DNA of 64,000 nucleotides from contig NZ_JALJXJ010000020.1 in NCBI RefSeq assembly GCF_024170005.1, forward strand, positions 62,001 through 126,000, written 5' to 3'. Shown here one piece after another: positions 40,827-50,528 of this stretch. This DNA is from Azospirillum lipoferum. Lineage in GTDB: Bacteria > Pseudomonadota > Alphaproteobacteria > Azospirillales > Azospirillaceae. The position numbers and the translations under genes were made by a program. Position 1 is the first letter of the stretch, and each line of letters begins with the position of its first letter. Below the pieces are notes generated by a model. It did not search any database and was not told where the DNA came from. It saw only the letters and a list, made by a program, of their open reading frames with translations.

Positions 40827-42515
40827 TCATCCGGCGCGGACCTGGGTCAGGAAGCGGTCCACCTCGCTGCTCAGCGTGTCGGTGTGGCTGGACAGTTGGC
40901 GGACCGAGGTCAGCACTTCGTAAGCCACCTTGCCGCTCTGGCTGGCGGCCTCGTTGACGCTGCCGATGCTGTCGGAGACGGTCTGGGTGCTCTGGGCGGC
41001 CTGCTGGATGTTGCGGCTGATCTCCCGGGTGGCGGCCCCCTGTTCCTCGACCGCGGAGGCGATGGAGGTGGCGACCTCGTTGATATGGCCGATGACCCGG
41101 ACCACCTCCTGCAACTCGCCAACCGTTTCGCCGGTGATCGACTGGATGTCGGCGACCTGAAGGGCGATGTCGTCGGTCGCCTTCGCCGTCTGGGTGGCGA
41201 GCGCCTTCACCTCCGACGCGACCACGGCGAACCCCTTTCCGGCATCGCCGGCGCGGGCGGCCTCGATGGTCGCGTTCAAAGCCAGGAGATTGGTCTGGCT
41301 GGCGATGGAATTGATCAGCTCGACCACCGTGCCGATCCGCTGCACCGCCTGGGCCAGCCCGTCAACCTTGCTGTTGGCGCGCTCGGCGATGCCGGCGGCC
41401 TCGCGGGCGATGTCCGAAGACTGGCCGACCTGCCGGCTGATCTCTCCGATCGAGCTGCTCAGCTCCTCCGTGGCGGCCGCGACGGTCTGGACGTTGGAGG
41501 ATGTCTGCTCCGTCGTCACGGCGACATCGCTGGCCAGCCTGCCGGCCTGGTCCGCCGCCTGGGTCACTTCCGCAACCCGGCTTTCCATCCCGGCGGCCTC
41601 CCTGGCCACGGCATGGATGACGCCGCCCACCGCCTGCTCGAACCGGTCGGCCAGATCGGCGATGGTGCGGTGCTTTTCCATTTCGGCGCAGCGGGCCTGT
41701 TCAACCTGCTCGGCTTCCAGCCGCTGCTTGGCCAGCGCGTTCTCCTTGAACACCTGCGTGGCCCGGCCCATGTCGCCAAGCTCGTCGCCGCGGCCGGCCT
41801 CCGGGAAGGCGACGGTCAGGTCGCCATCGGCCATGGCCCGCATGCGCCCGGCCAGCGAGCGGATGGTGGAGCTGATGTTGTGTCCGACCAGCGTCAGCAG
41901 GATGACCGCCGGCAGCGCCAGCGCCGCGATGACGCCGATCAGAGTCCAGAGCTGCGACAGGAAGGCGGCCCAAAGGTCGTCGATGAAGATGCCGGTGCCG
42001 ATGAAGATCCGCCAGGGCTCGAACCCCTTCACATAGGCCAGCTTGACCGCGGTTTCGCTGCCGCCGACGGTGCGGGGCCAGTCGTAGGCGTAAGTCCCTT
42101 CCCCCTTGCTCTTCACGATGCCGATCAGCGCCGGGATGACCGGGACGCCCGCCGCATCCTTGATGCCGGAGACGTCCTTGCCCATCAGCGCCTTGTTCAT
42201 ATGCGCGAACCCGACATTGTCGTAGGTGTGGGCAAAGAGATACTCGTCGCCGCTGTAGCGGATGGCGAGGAAGGCCTCCTTGAAGCGGGCCTGCGCCTCG
42301 TCACGGGTCAAATGTCCCGCCACAACCTCGCTTTCGAATCGGGCCGCCATGCTGTGCCCCGCCTCGACCATGAAGCGAAGCGCATCGACGCGGTCCTGGT
42401 ACATGCGATTGTAGCTGAGATAGAGCCCGGCGCCCGCGATCGCCATGCAGGCGAGGCTGGCGGTCGCCACCAGCACCAGCAGTTTCGCGCGAATTGAAAG
42501 AGAAGAATTGGTCAT
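40827..42515 (-). CDS. Methyl-accepting chemotaxis protein with single Cache sensor
   Basis: A 562-residue receptor. Membrane segments lie at about residues 11-33 and 190-212. Between them is a single-Cache (sCache_2-type) domain, with RYSGDEYLFAHTYDNVGFAH, MGKDVSGIKD and FEPWRIFIGTGIFIDDLW. HAMP and a signalling domain follow (tip IASQTNLLALNATIEAARAG). It ends FLTQVRAG without a CheR tether. sCache_2 receptors commonly sense small carboxylates. ATG 42515 was chosen because the basic N-terminus and first membrane helix begin there; a longer frame extends upstream without a ribosome site. No che genes are adjacent. Confidence 0.93.
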   Translation of the reverse strand: MTNSSLSIRAKLLVLVATASLACMAIAGAGLYLSYNRMYQDRVDALRFMVEAGHSMAARFESEVVAGHLTRDEAQARFKEAFLAIRYSGDEYLFAHTYDNVGFAHMNKALMGKDVSGIKDAAGVPVIPALIGIVKSKGEGTYAYDWPRTVGGSETAVKLAYVKGFEPWRIFIGTGIFIDDLWAAFLSQLWTLIGVIAALALPAVILLTLVGHNISSTIRSLAGRMRAMADGDLTVAFPEAGRGDELGDMGRATQVFKENALAKQRLEAEQVEQARCAEMEKHRTIADLADRFEQAVGGVIHAVAREAAGMESRVAEVTQAADQAGRLASDVAVTTEQTSSNVQTVAAATEELSSSIGEISRQVGQSSDIAREAAGIAERANSKVDGLAQAVQRIGTVVELINSIASQTNLLALNATIEAARAGDAGKGFAVVASEVKALATQTAKATDDIALQVADIQSITGETVGELQEVVRVIGHINEVATSIASAVEEQGAATREISRNIQQAAQSTQTVSDSIGSVNEAASQSGKVAYEVLTSVRQLSSHTDTLSSEVDRFLTQVRAG

Positions 42516-42814
42516 TGACCACCACCTTCCGGCGTATTGCAGTCGCCTTGTCGTGCAGCGTGTCCTGCTGGAAATTGTCGCGTGAATATTGAACGATTTC
42601 CTTACAGGGAGGCCGCGATACGGTGTCGCATGGGGATATGACCTCCCAGACATCGCGCGAAATGAATATTTGAGCCAATTTTCCGGAACCCAGTGCTTGT
42701 GCCTGCGCCGGCTTTCATTCCGCTGTGTCCTCCAGCGGTTGCGGTCAGCCCCAGGCTGATGGCAGAGAATTCACATGACAAGCTGCCGCCGCCGATGCTT
42801 TCTGCCGGCGGATT

Positions 42815-44530
42815 ATGAAGGAGCGGCGCTTGACCGGGAGGAGCAGCCTTTTGCGTCGGCTGATCGGCAGGCCGTGGGACATTGCCGCGGCGGTGGCCCT
42901 GCTGGCCCTGCTGGTGCTGGTCGCGGTCACCTTCCGGCATTACGGCATCTCCAACGACGAGGAGGTGCAGCATGTCTATGGCGCCAAGCTGATCGACTGG
43001 TACCGCAGCGGCTTCACCGACGATTCGGCCTTTTCCTACAAGAATCTCTATTTGTATGGCGGGCTGTTCGACATGGCGGCGGTGGCGCTGGCCCCGTTGC
43101 TGCCCTTCGATCCGTATGAGACGCGGCACCTGCTGTGCGCCCTGATCGGGGTGGCCGGGATTGCGGTGGTTTGGGCTGTGGGGCGACGGCTGGCCGGGCC
43201 GCGGGCGGGATTCCTTGCCGGAGCGCTGCTGGCGCTGTGCGGCCCCTGGTATGGCGGGCTGTTCAACCACACCAAGGACATTCCCTTCGCCGTGCTGATG
43301 ATGGCGGCGGTGGGACTGCTGGTCCGGCTGACCGGGCAGATGCCGCGGCCGCGTTTGGGGACTGCGCTGGGATTCGGCGCCGTCGTCGGGCTGGCGCTGG
43401 GCATCCGGGTCGGGGCGCTGCTGCTGGCGGGCTATGCGGCGGCGATGCTGGTGGGATGGGTATTGCTGGGGGTTGCATCCCTTGCCCGGCTGCGCGACGC
43501 CGGCCGGGGAGCGTTGCGCCTGCTGCCCGCTCTGCCTGTCGCCTATGGGCTGATGGCGGCCTTCTGGCCCTGGGCGGTGCTGGAGCCGCTGAACCCGTTG
43601 CGGGCGCTGGCCGATTTCTCGCACTTCCATTACCCGATCCGCACCCTGCTGGGCGGCACCGAATATTGGATGTACGAGGTGCCGCCCAGCTATCTGGTCT
43701 GGTATCTGGGCATCAAGCTGCCGCTGGTGATGCTGGGCGGTGCGGCGCTGGGGCTGCTGGTTCTGCCGGCGACGATGCATCGGGACCGGCAGGCGGGCGG
43801 GGAGGGGATCACCCGCGCGGTCGGCTGCGGGCTGGTGGCGCTGGCGGCGCTGTTCCCGGTGGTCTGGTTCACCGTCACCCATGCGCCCGGCTATACGGCG
43901 ATCCGCCATTTCCTGTTCGTGCTGCCGCCGCTGGCGGTGCTGGGCGGCATCGGGCTCGACCGGCTGATCGGCTGGGCCGGCGCCTGGAAGCTCGGCGTGT
44001 CGCAGCGGAGCGGACGTGGTCTGTCGGTGGCGGTGCCGGCCGGCCTTGTGCTGGCGCTGGTTCTGGGGCGCGAGGCGGTGGTTCTGGAGTCACTGCACCC
44101 CAACGAATATGTCTATTTCAACGAGCTGGTCGGCGGGGTTGCCGGCGCGGTGCGCAAATACGATGTCGATTACTGGGCCAACAGCCTGCCGGAAGCGGTG
44201 GAGGACCTGTCGGAGGTGATCGCTGCGGAGGAGGCCCGCACCCACCGTCACCGCACCTACAGCGTCGCCGTCTGCGCCGAACCGCTGGCCTTCGAGAAGC
44301 TGGCGCCGGCCAACCTGCATTGGGTCACCGACTGGACCCGCGCCGACTTCTTCATCGCGCCGACGCAGGAGGATTGCGACACGCTGATGACCGGCCCGAC
44401 GGTGGCGGAGGTCGAGCGCGACGGCGCCCTGCTGGCGGTGGTGAAGGATCTGCGCAAGCCGGAGGACCCGGCCGAAATGGTCGAAGTCGCCCGTCTGCGC
44501 ACTGGCCGCCAGCAACGGCATTGGTGGTGA
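42815..44530 (+). CDS. Glycosyltransferase family 39-like integral membrane protein
   Basis: A 571-residue membrane protein with about ten hydrophobic helices and a soluble C-terminal domain of about 120 residues. The early acidic motif YGISNDEEVQHVYG lies in the first periplasmic loop, as expected for GT-C enzymes using polyprenyl-phosphate sugars. FNHTKDIPFAVLMMAAVGLL and the PPSYLVWYLGIKLP helix follow. A protein- or lipid-glycosylating role in the envelope is inferred. It is divergent from the Cache chemoreceptor and convergent with dctD. The acceptor is unknown. Confidence 0.75.
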   Translation: MKERRLTGRSSLLRRLIGRPWDIAAAVALLALLVLVAVTFRHYGISNDEEVQHVYGAKLIDWYRSGFTDDSAFSYKNLYLYGGLFDMAAVALAPLLPFDPYETRHLLCALIGVAGIAVVWAVGRRLAGPRAGFLAGALLALCGPWYGGLFNHTKDIPFAVLMMAAVGLLVRLTGQMPRPRLGTALGFGAVVGLALGIRVGALLLAGYAAAMLVGWVLLGVASLARLRDAGRGALRLLPALPVAYGLMAAFWPWAVLEPLNPLRALADFSHFHYPIRTLLGGTEYWMYEVPPSYLVWYLGIKLPLVMLGGAALGLLVLPATMHRDRQAGGEGITRAVGCGLVALAALFPVVWFTVTHAPGYTAIRHFLFVLPPLAVLGGIGLDRLIGWAGAWKLGVSQRSGRGLSVAVPAGLVLALVLGREAVVLESLHPNEYVYFNELVGGVAGAVRKYDVDYWANSLPEAVEDLSEVIAAEEARTHRHRTYSVAVCAEPLAFEKLAPANLHWVTDWTRADFFIAPTQEDCDTLMTGPTVAEVERDGALLAVVKDLRKPEDPAEMVEVARLRTGRQQRHWW

Positions 44531-44536
44531 CGGGCC

Positions 44537-45940
44537 TCACCCCCGCGGCAGGTAGCGCGTGCGGTCCAGGCCGTGGCGGGCCATCTTCTCGTTCAGGGTC
44601 CGGCGCGGGATGTCCAGCAAATCCATCACCGCCTTGATGTCGCCCTTGCAGCGTTCCAGCGCCTGTTCGATCGCCCGTTTCTCGAAGGCGTCGACCTGAT
44701 CGGCCAGTGCGCGCGGCACTGCTGCCTCTCCGCCGGCCCCACTCCCAAGGGCGCGGCGGCGCAGCAGGCCGGCGACGCTGCTGCGCCCCACCGACAGGAC
44801 GTGGCGCTCGGCCAGATTGCGCAGTTCCCGCACATTGCCGGGCCAGTCATGGGCCAGCAGGGCGTCGAGGTCGGCGGGCTCCAGCGGGCGCGGCTCGCGG
44901 TTGTGGCGGGTGGCGAACTCGGCGGCGAAATAGTCGAACAGCAGCGGAATGTCCTCCGCCCGCGCCCGCAGCGGCGGGATGTGCAGTTCCGCGACATTCA
45001 GCCGGTAATAGAGGTCGGCGCGGAAGCGCCCCTCCTCGCTGAGGTCGAGCAGGTCGATCTTGGTCGCCGCCACCAGCCGGAGATCGACCGCCACCTGCTT
45101 GTTGGAGCCCAGCCGTTCGATGGTGCGTTCCTGCAAGGCGCGCAGCAGTTTGACCTGGATGGCGAGCGGCATGCTCTCGATCTCGTCCAGGAACAGGGTG
45201 CCGCCGCTGGAATGCTCCAGCTTGCCGGCGCGGCGCTGGGTGGCGCCGGTGAAGGCGCCCGGCTCGTGCCCGAACAGCTCGCTTTCCGCCATGCTGTCGG
45301 GAATGGCGCCGCAATTCACCGCGACGAAGGCGCCCTTCTGACCCCGCGGACCGAAATCATGCAGGCAGCGGGCGACCAGCTCCTTTCCCGTCCCGGTCTC
45401 GCCATGGATCAGCACGCTGGCGCCGGTGGCGGCGAGGTCGATCAGGTCGCGCCGCAACTCGGCGATGGCGGGGGAGGTGCCGATCAGCCGCGCCTCGATC
45501 CCGCTGCCGGAGGTGCGGCGGCGCAGGCCGCGATTCTCCAGCACCAGCCGCCGCTTCTCCGACGCGCGGCGGATGACGGCGACCAGATGGTCGGGTTCGA
45601 AGGGCTTCTCGATGAAGTCGTAGGCACCGCGCCGCATCGCCTCCACCGCCAGCGCCACGTCGCCGTGGCCGGTCACCAGGATCACCGGCAGGTCGGCGTC
45701 GCGCGCCAGCGCCCGTTCCAGAACGGCCATGCCGTCCATCCGCGGCATCCGCACGTCGGTGACCAGCACGCCGGGGAAGTCGGGCGACAGCAGGTCGAGC
45801 GCCGGCTGCGGCGTCTCGAATCCCTGAGCGGCGAAACCGGCCAGTTGCAGCCACTGCGTCACCGACACGCGCATCGCCAGCTCATCGTCGATGAACAGGA
45901 CGGGGAACAGGACGGGGGTGGCAAGCGGATCGGTCTTCAT
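44537..45940 (-). CDS. dctD: Sigma-54-dependent response regulator, DctD type
   Basis: A 467-residue NtrC-family activator. The receiver domain has the acidic pocket DDE (18-20), phosphoacceptor D62 and K112. The AAA+ domain has Walker A GETGTGKE (180-187), the GAFTGA sigma-54 contact loop (228-233) and FLDEIESM as Walker B. A Fis-type helix-turn-helix ends the protein (CKGDIKAVMDLLDIPRRTLN). It starts 7 bp after the kinase stop, so the pair forms an operon. Assignment to DctD rests on the partner kinase and overall order. No dctA or TRAP transporter gene is in the window. Confidence 0.85.
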   Translation of the reverse strand: MKTDPLATPVLFPVLFIDDELAMRVSVTQWLQLAGFAAQGFETPQPALDLLSPDFPGVLVTDVRMPRMDGMAVLERALARDADLPVILVTGHGDVALAVEAMRRGAYDFIEKPFEPDHLVAVIRRASEKRRLVLENRGLRRRTSGSGIEARLIGTSPAIAELRRDLIDLAATGASVLIHGETGTGKELVARCLHDFGPRGQKGAFVAVNCGAIPDSMAESELFGHEPGAFTGATQRRAGKLEHSSGGTLFLDEIESMPLAIQVKLLRALQERTIERLGSNKQVAVDLRLVAATKIDLLDLSEEGRFRADLYYRLNVAELHIPPLRARAEDIPLLFDYFAAEFATRHNREPRPLEPADLDALLAHDWPGNVRELRNLAERHVLSVGRSSVAGLLRRRALGSGAGGEAAVPRALADQVDAFEKRAIEQALERCKGDIKAVMDLLDIPRRTLNEKMARHGLDRTRYLPRG

Positions 45941-45947
45941 CTGCCCC

Positions 45948-47732
45948 TCATTGTGCTTCCGGCAGTTGGACGACGAAGCAGGCGCCGCCGTCGGGATTGT
46001 TCTCCGCCCGCAGGGTGCCGCCGAAGTCCCGCACGATGCCATAGGACAGCGACAGGCCGAGACCAAGCCCCTGTCCGACCTCCTTGGTGGTGAAGAAGGG
46101 GTCGAACAGCTGGAACTGGTGTGCCTCGGCGATGCCGGTGCCGGTGTCGCGGATGCGGATCTCCCAGCCTTCCCCATTGCGGCCGGCGGTCAGGGTCAGG
46201 CGCCGCTCCTCGCCGCCTTCCATGGCGTCGACGGCATTGCGCAGCAGGTTGACGAAGACCTGCTCCAGCCGAACCGCGTCGCCGCGCACGCGGGCGTCGG
46301 GGGGAATGGACCGATCCACCTGCACCTCCTCCTCGCGCAGGCGGGAGGCGAGCAGGGCCAGCGCGCGGTCCATGGCGCGGGCGACCGGAACGGCTTCCAC
46401 CCGCGCCGGACCCTTGCGGGCGAACTCCTTCAGATGGCCGGACAGCAGGGCCATCCGCTCCGCCAGATCGCTGATCATGGCGAGGTTGTCGCGGACCATC
46501 GCCGTCTCCCCGCGTTCCGCCAGCAGCCGGGTGGAGGCGACGAAGGTGCGGATGGCGGCGAGCGGCTGATTGATCTCATGCGCCAGCGCCGCCGACATCT
46601 GGCCGAGTGCGGCCAGCTTGCCGGCTTGCACAAGCTCCTCCTGCGCTTCGCGCAGGATGCGGTTGGCGGTCAGCAGCTCGGCCGTGCGCTCCTCCACCCG
46701 GCGTTCCAGTGTCACCCGCGCCTCGTGCTGGAGCCGCAGGGTCTGGCGCCGCTGCCAGCCCAGCGCCGCCGCCGCCGCCAGCAGCAGGATGCCCATGGCG
46801 GTCAGCACGGCGGCCCCGGCCGCTTCCGCCTTCACCGGCTCCAGGTCTGACAGGAAGCGGATGGTCCAGCCGAACTCGGGCAGGGCAAGCTCCTGCATCA
46901 GGTAGGCGCGGCGGGTGGGGCCGGAAGCGGGCAGGCCGACCAGCCGGGCACCGTTTTCCATCAGCGGGCCGTCATGCAGGCCGAGAGGGGTCAGGTCGCT
47001 GCGGTCATATTGCCGGGTCTGGGCCAGCCGGGCCGTCACCGCATCGGGCAGCTGGCGCAAGGCGCGGTATTTCCAGTCGGCATGGCTGGACAGGAAGACG
47101 ATGCCGTTCTCGTCGGTCACCAACACCCGCTCGCCGCCGGCGGCCCAGTCGCGCTGGATCGGTTCGAGGTCGATCTTGACCACGGCGACACCGATCAGTG
47201 CCTCCCCCCGACGCACCGCATGCGACAGGAAATAGCCGGGCAGGCCGGTGGTGACGCCGATGCCGAAATAGCGGCCGCTGCCGGTCTCCACCGCCTGCCG
47301 GAAATAGGGGCGGAAATCATAGCGCTGGCCGACGAAGCTCTGTGCCGGATCGGCCCAATTGCTGGACGCCAGGGCCAGCCCGCCGCGGTCCACCACATAG
47401 AGCGCCGCCGACCCGGCGGCAGCGTTCGCCGTCTCCAGCCGCCGGTTCACGGCGTCGCGCCCCAGCGTCGAAGGGGCGTCCAGCAGATCCAGCACCTCGT
47501 GGTCGCGGGCGACCAGGAAGGGCAGATAATCGTAACGGCCGACCGCGTTGCGGATGCTGCTGGCATAGAGGCCGAGCCGCTGGTCGCCGTTCAGCGTCAG
47601 CGCCGCCCGTGCCCCCGCCTCCGCCCAGCGATAGGCGCCCCAGCAGGCCAGTGCCGTCACCGCGGCCAGCGCGGCGACGAGGATCGCCAGCCGGCGGCGC
47701 CGCAGCGGACGGGGGGAAAGGGTGTCGGCCAT
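45948..47732 (-). CDS. dctB: Sensor histidine kinase, DctB type
   Basis: A 594-residue membrane kinase. Two membrane helices at about residues 13-33 and 304-325 flank a periplasmic sensor. SGRYFGIGVTTGLPGYFLSH there is typical of DctB-like C4-dicarboxylate sensors. A coiled coil follows, then the phosphorylated His in AALAHEINQPL (H385) and the ATPase domain with DTGTGIAE and GLGLGLSLSYGIV. ATG 47732 was chosen because upstream in-frame sequence looks non-coding. It probably detects C4-dicarboxylates and phosphorylates DctD. Confidence 0.85.
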   Translation of the reverse strand: MADTLSPRPLRRRRLAILVAALAAVTALACWGAYRWAEAGARAALTLNGDQRLGLYASSIRNAVGRYDYLPFLVARDHEVLDLLDAPSTLGRDAVNRRLETANAAAGSAALYVVDRGGLALASSNWADPAQSFVGQRYDFRPYFRQAVETGSGRYFGIGVTTGLPGYFLSHAVRRGEALIGVAVVKIDLEPIQRDWAAGGERVLVTDENGIVFLSSHADWKYRALRQLPDAVTARLAQTRQYDRSDLTPLGLHDGPLMENGARLVGLPASGPTRRAYLMQELALPEFGWTIRFLSDLEPVKAEAAGAAVLTAMGILLLAAAAALGWQRRQTLRLQHEARVTLERRVEERTAELLTANRILREAQEELVQAGKLAALGQMSAALAHEINQPLAAIRTFVASTRLLAERGETAMVRDNLAMISDLAERMALLSGHLKEFARKGPARVEAVPVARAMDRALALLASRLREEEVQVDRSIPPDARVRGDAVRLEQVFVNLLRNAVDAMEGGEERRLTLTAGRNGEGWEIRIRDTGTGIAEAHQFQLFDPFFTTKEVGQGLGLGLSLSYGIVRDFGGTLRAENNPDGGACFVVQLPEAQ

Positions 47733-48036
47733 GATCTGTCTATGGAATCGTCGGGGCGACGCTGTCCAGCGCCTTTTCCGCCGGAGGCAGGGAGTGGTAA
47801 AGCGGCGCGGGTACTTGAATGAACGTTCAATCAAGAAAGGCGGTAAGAAACAGCGCTGTAAATCTTCCGGGGTGATGGGCCAAATGAACAGACGCCGGAA
47901 GCGTGACGTTGTCGGGCATTTGTTGTTTGGGTCACTTTCATGACGCGCCAAAGCCGGCTATGGTACGCCGCTGCCGGCTTGAACTTGACCTTGCGGCGCC
48001 TGCCGGCAACGGGATCGAAACGGGGGAGATTGACTC
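47733..48036. other. Divergent dctB/pmtA gap with TGAACGTTCA palindrome
   Basis: A 304-bp region. The perfect palindrome TGAACGTTCA is at 47820-47829, inside the larger TTGAATGAACGTTCAATCAA, which resembles a TetR-family operator. No gene is evident. It must contain promoters for both dctBD and pmtA. Confidence 0.45.
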
Positions 48037-48657
48037 ATGGACGCCGAATCCATTCGCGCCGCTTATCGCCGCTACGCCGGATTCTACGACCGGGTGTTCG
48101 GGGTGCTTCTGGCCTCCGGCCGGCATGCGGCGGTGGAGTGGCTGAACCGCCGCGGCGGCCTTCGCATCCTGGAGGTCGGCGTCGGCACCGGCCTGTCGCT
48201 GTCCGACTACCGCAAGGACAACCGCGTCGTCGGCATCGACCTGTCCACCGACATGCTGAAGGTGGCGCAGGAACGGGTGGAGCGCGAAAAGCTCGATCAT
48301 GTCGACGGGCTGCTGGAGATGGATGCCGGCAAGCTGGCTTTCGCCGACGGCAGTTTCGACGTGGTGGTCGCCATGTATGTGATGACCGTCGTCCCCGATC
48401 CCCAGGGCACGATGGCGGAACTGGAGCGGGTCTGCAAACCCGGCGGCGACATCGTCATCGTCAACCACTTCGCGGCACCCGAACCTGGCGTCCGCCGCGC
48501 GGTGGAGGGCTGGCTGTCGCCGCTGTCGAAGAAGCTCGGCTGGCGGCCGGACTTCACGTTGGACGCGATGATGACCGGGTCGCGGCTGGCGGTGGAAAGC
48601 ATCCGCACGCTGCCGCCCTTCGGGCTGTTCAGCCTGCTGCATTGCCGGCGAGGGTAG
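48037..48657 (+). CDS. pmtA: Phosphatidylethanolamine N-methyltransferase
   Basis: A 206-residue SAM-dependent methyltransferase of the rhizobial PmtA type. The SAM motif is ILEVGVGTGLSLSDY, preceded by YAGFYDRVFGVLLASGRH and followed by VVGIDLSTDMLKVAQERV. It methylates phosphatidylethanolamine three times to make phosphatidylcholine, a membrane lipid common in alphaproteobacteria. It is cytoplasmic and membrane-associated. The start is ATG 48037 with GGGGGAG upstream. It is followed by hemD on the same strand after 83 bp. Confidence 0.88.
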   Translation: MDAESIRAAYRRYAGFYDRVFGVLLASGRHAAVEWLNRRGGLRILEVGVGTGLSLSDYRKDNRVVGIDLSTDMLKVAQERVEREKLDHVDGLLEMDAGKLAFADGSFDVVVAMYVMTVVPDPQGTMAELERVCKPGGDIVIVNHFAAPEPGVRRAVEGWLSPLSKKLGWRPDFTLDAMMTGSRLAVESIRTLPPFGLFSLLHCRRG

Positions 48658-48740
48658 GAGAGCAAGCCCATCCCGCGTGACCTCACGCGCATCGGCCTGC
48701 TAGTCTGGGCACCACCACACGCGATCACGGGAGCGGGACC

Positions 48741-49586
48741 ATGGCCGGACAGGGCGGCGATCTGGCGGGAAAGCGGATTCTGGTGCCGGAAAGCCGGGAC
48801 CTCGACCTGTTCGCCGGGATGATGGAACAGCATGGGGCGGAGACGATCCGCTGCCCGATGGTGAAGATCCTCGACCTCGACGATCCGGCGCCGGCACGGG
48901 CGTGGCTGGAGCGGCTGCTGACCGAGGGGTTCGATGACATCGTCCTGCTGACCGGCGAGGGGTTGCGGCGCCTGATGACCGTCGCCCGCGCCATGGAGCG
49001 GGAGGCCGACGTGGTCGCCGCCATCGGTCGCGCGCGTGTTTTCGTGCGCGGCCCGAAACCGGTGAAGGCGCTGCGCGAGATCGGCTGCGCCCCTTACAAA
49101 TCCGCCCCCGCCCCGACCACCGACGGCGTCATCGCCATGCTGGGGGAGGAGGATCTGACCGGCCGCCGTGTTGGCATCCAGCTCTACCCCGACAACCCGA
49201 ACGAACCGCTGCTGGAGGCGGTGCGGGCGCGCGGCGGCGATCCGGTGGCAGTCACCCCCTACCGCTACGCCAATGATTCCGAGACCGGTGCCGTCCAGTC
49301 GGCGATCCGCGACATGGCGGACGGGCGCATCGACTTCGTCGCCTTCACCGCCTCGCCCCAGGTGCGCCGTCTGCACGAGGTGGCGGAGGCCTGCGGCCTG
49401 GGCGACGCCTTCCGACAGGGCTTCGCCAGGACCCGCATCGCCGCCGTCGGCCCGGTGGTGGCCGAGGCGGTGGAAGCGGCCGGCGGCACCGTGGCGGTTT
49501 CCCCGGAATCGACCTTCCACATGAAGCCGCTGGTCAACGCCATCCGCCGGCTGCTGACGGAGGGGGAAGGGCGGATTTCCCCGTGA
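48741..49586 (+). CDS. hemD: Uroporphyrinogen-III synthase
   Basis: A 281-residue HEM4-family enzyme that cyclises hydroxymethylbilane to uroporphyrinogen III in haem and cobalamin synthesis. Family-type stretches are GKRILVPESRDLDLFAGMME, DDIVLLTGEGLRRLM, DFVAFTASPQVRRLHEVAE and RTRIAAVGPVVAEAVEAAG. It is not next to hemC, so it may be a second copy or a specialised paralogue. The start is ATG 48741 after GGGAGCGGGACC. Confidence 0.82.
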   Translation: MAGQGGDLAGKRILVPESRDLDLFAGMMEQHGAETIRCPMVKILDLDDPAPARAWLERLLTEGFDDIVLLTGEGLRRLMTVARAMEREADVVAAIGRARVFVRGPKPVKALREIGCAPYKSAPAPTTDGVIAMLGEEDLTGRRVGIQLYPDNPNEPLLEAVRARGGDPVAVTPYRYANDSETGAVQSAIRDMADGRIDFVAFTASPQVRRLHEVAEACGLGDAFRQGFARTRIAAVGPVVAEAVEAAGGTVAVSPESTFHMKPLVNAIRRLLTEGEGRISP

Positions 49587-49614
49587 AGATGCCGGCTGCC
49601 TTCAATGGCCGCCC

Positions 49615-49785
49615 TCAGTGACCGATGTCGATGCGGAAGAGTTCCAGGTCCAGCAGTTCCATCGAAATCCGGGGACGCCCGGCGGACTTGCGGGACGCCA
49701 GCTTGCGGGCCAGCGGCTGGCTGAGCCATGCGGTGCGGGCGCGGTCGAACAGGGCGGTGCAGCGGTGGGACAGTCTGGCGTTCAT
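49615..49785 (-). CDS. Small basic protein (56 aa), DUF1127-like end
   Basis: A 57-codon frame from ATG 49785 to TGA at 49615. It starts MNARLSHRCTALFDRARTAW and ends LDLELFRIDIGH. It is Arg-rich and helical, and its end resembles the L-x-DIG motif of DUF1127 proteins, which bind RNA or regulate phosphate and carbon metabolism. It lies convergent to hemD, 28 bp apart. The ribosome site (GAGAG, 11 bases before) is weak. The coding call rests on codon use and the motif-like tail. Confidence 0.45.
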   Translation of the reverse strand: MNARLSHRCTALFDRARTAWLSQPLARKLASRKSAGRPRISMELLDLELFRIDIGH

Positions 49786-49970
49786 GGCGGGTCGAACTCT
49801 CTCGCAAGGGGGTCAGGTCGGCGGCAAGCGTGGCTCCTGTGAGCAGTTGCAATAAGAATGTCCTGGCACTGTGACAGTTTCTATCGCCCGAAGGTCTAGT
49901 CACTACGCCATAGGGCTTGGATCCGGTCGCTTTCGCCCCCGCCTTCGACCAAAGAAGGAGGGCGGGGGCG

Positions 49971-50528
49971 TCACATCACCACGCCGACCAGCCGGCGCAG
50001 GGCGTCGCGCGCTTCGGCATCCAGGACGGGAACGCCGTTGCGGGCCTCCAGCATGTAGGCGCCGGGATCGGACAGGGTGCGCATGGCGAATCCGGCGACC
50101 ACCGGCGGTTCGCTGCTGAGCGGCTGCTGGTCGTAGACGGGGGTGAAGCTGCAGCCGGCGAGCAGCGCGCGGATCATCAGCGACTCGTCCGAGCTGGCGC
50201 CGGCCGCCGGGCTGTTGATGCCGAACAGCAGCCGTTCCGCCTCCGCCTCGGTCACCATGCCGCGTTCCAGCAGGGTGTCGACCATGGCGGAGTTGGTCAA
50301 TACCGGCGCCGCACGACCCTTCCAGCAGAAGCGGCCATCGTCCCAGCCGACGTCGAGGCTGCGGAAGACCATGTGCGGTTCGCCGCTGCCGGGGGCGCCG
50401 GCGACGATGTAGTTCACCCGCAGAAGCCCGTTCCACGCCCCGGCCGGTGCGACGATGCAGGACAGACCACTCCGCGTCAGGCGCAGGTAGGTGTCGTTGA
50501 TGCCCGATGGCTCGAAATCGAAAAGCAT
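49971..50528 (-). CDS. Hypothetical protein (185 aa)
   Basis: A 185-residue soluble protein starting MLFDFEPSGINDTYLRLTRS. It has alternating beta-type segments in its first half (RVNYIVAGAPGSGEPHMVFR) and a helical second half ending LDAEARDALRRLVGVVM. No signal peptide or membrane helix is visible. Codon use is normal. I do not recognise a family. It lies downstream of ccoG on the same strand but is separated from it by two hairpins, so it is probably transcribed on its own. Confidence 0.7.
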   Translation of the reverse strand: MLFDFEPSGINDTYLRLTRSGLSCIVAPAGAWNGLLRVNYIVAGAPGSGEPHMVFRSLDVGWDDGRFCWKGRAAPVLTNSAMVDTLLERGMVTEAEAERLLFGINSPAAGASSDESLMIRALLAGCSFTPVYDQQPLSSEPPVVAGFAMRTLSDPGAYMLEARNGVPVLDAEARDALRRLVGVVM

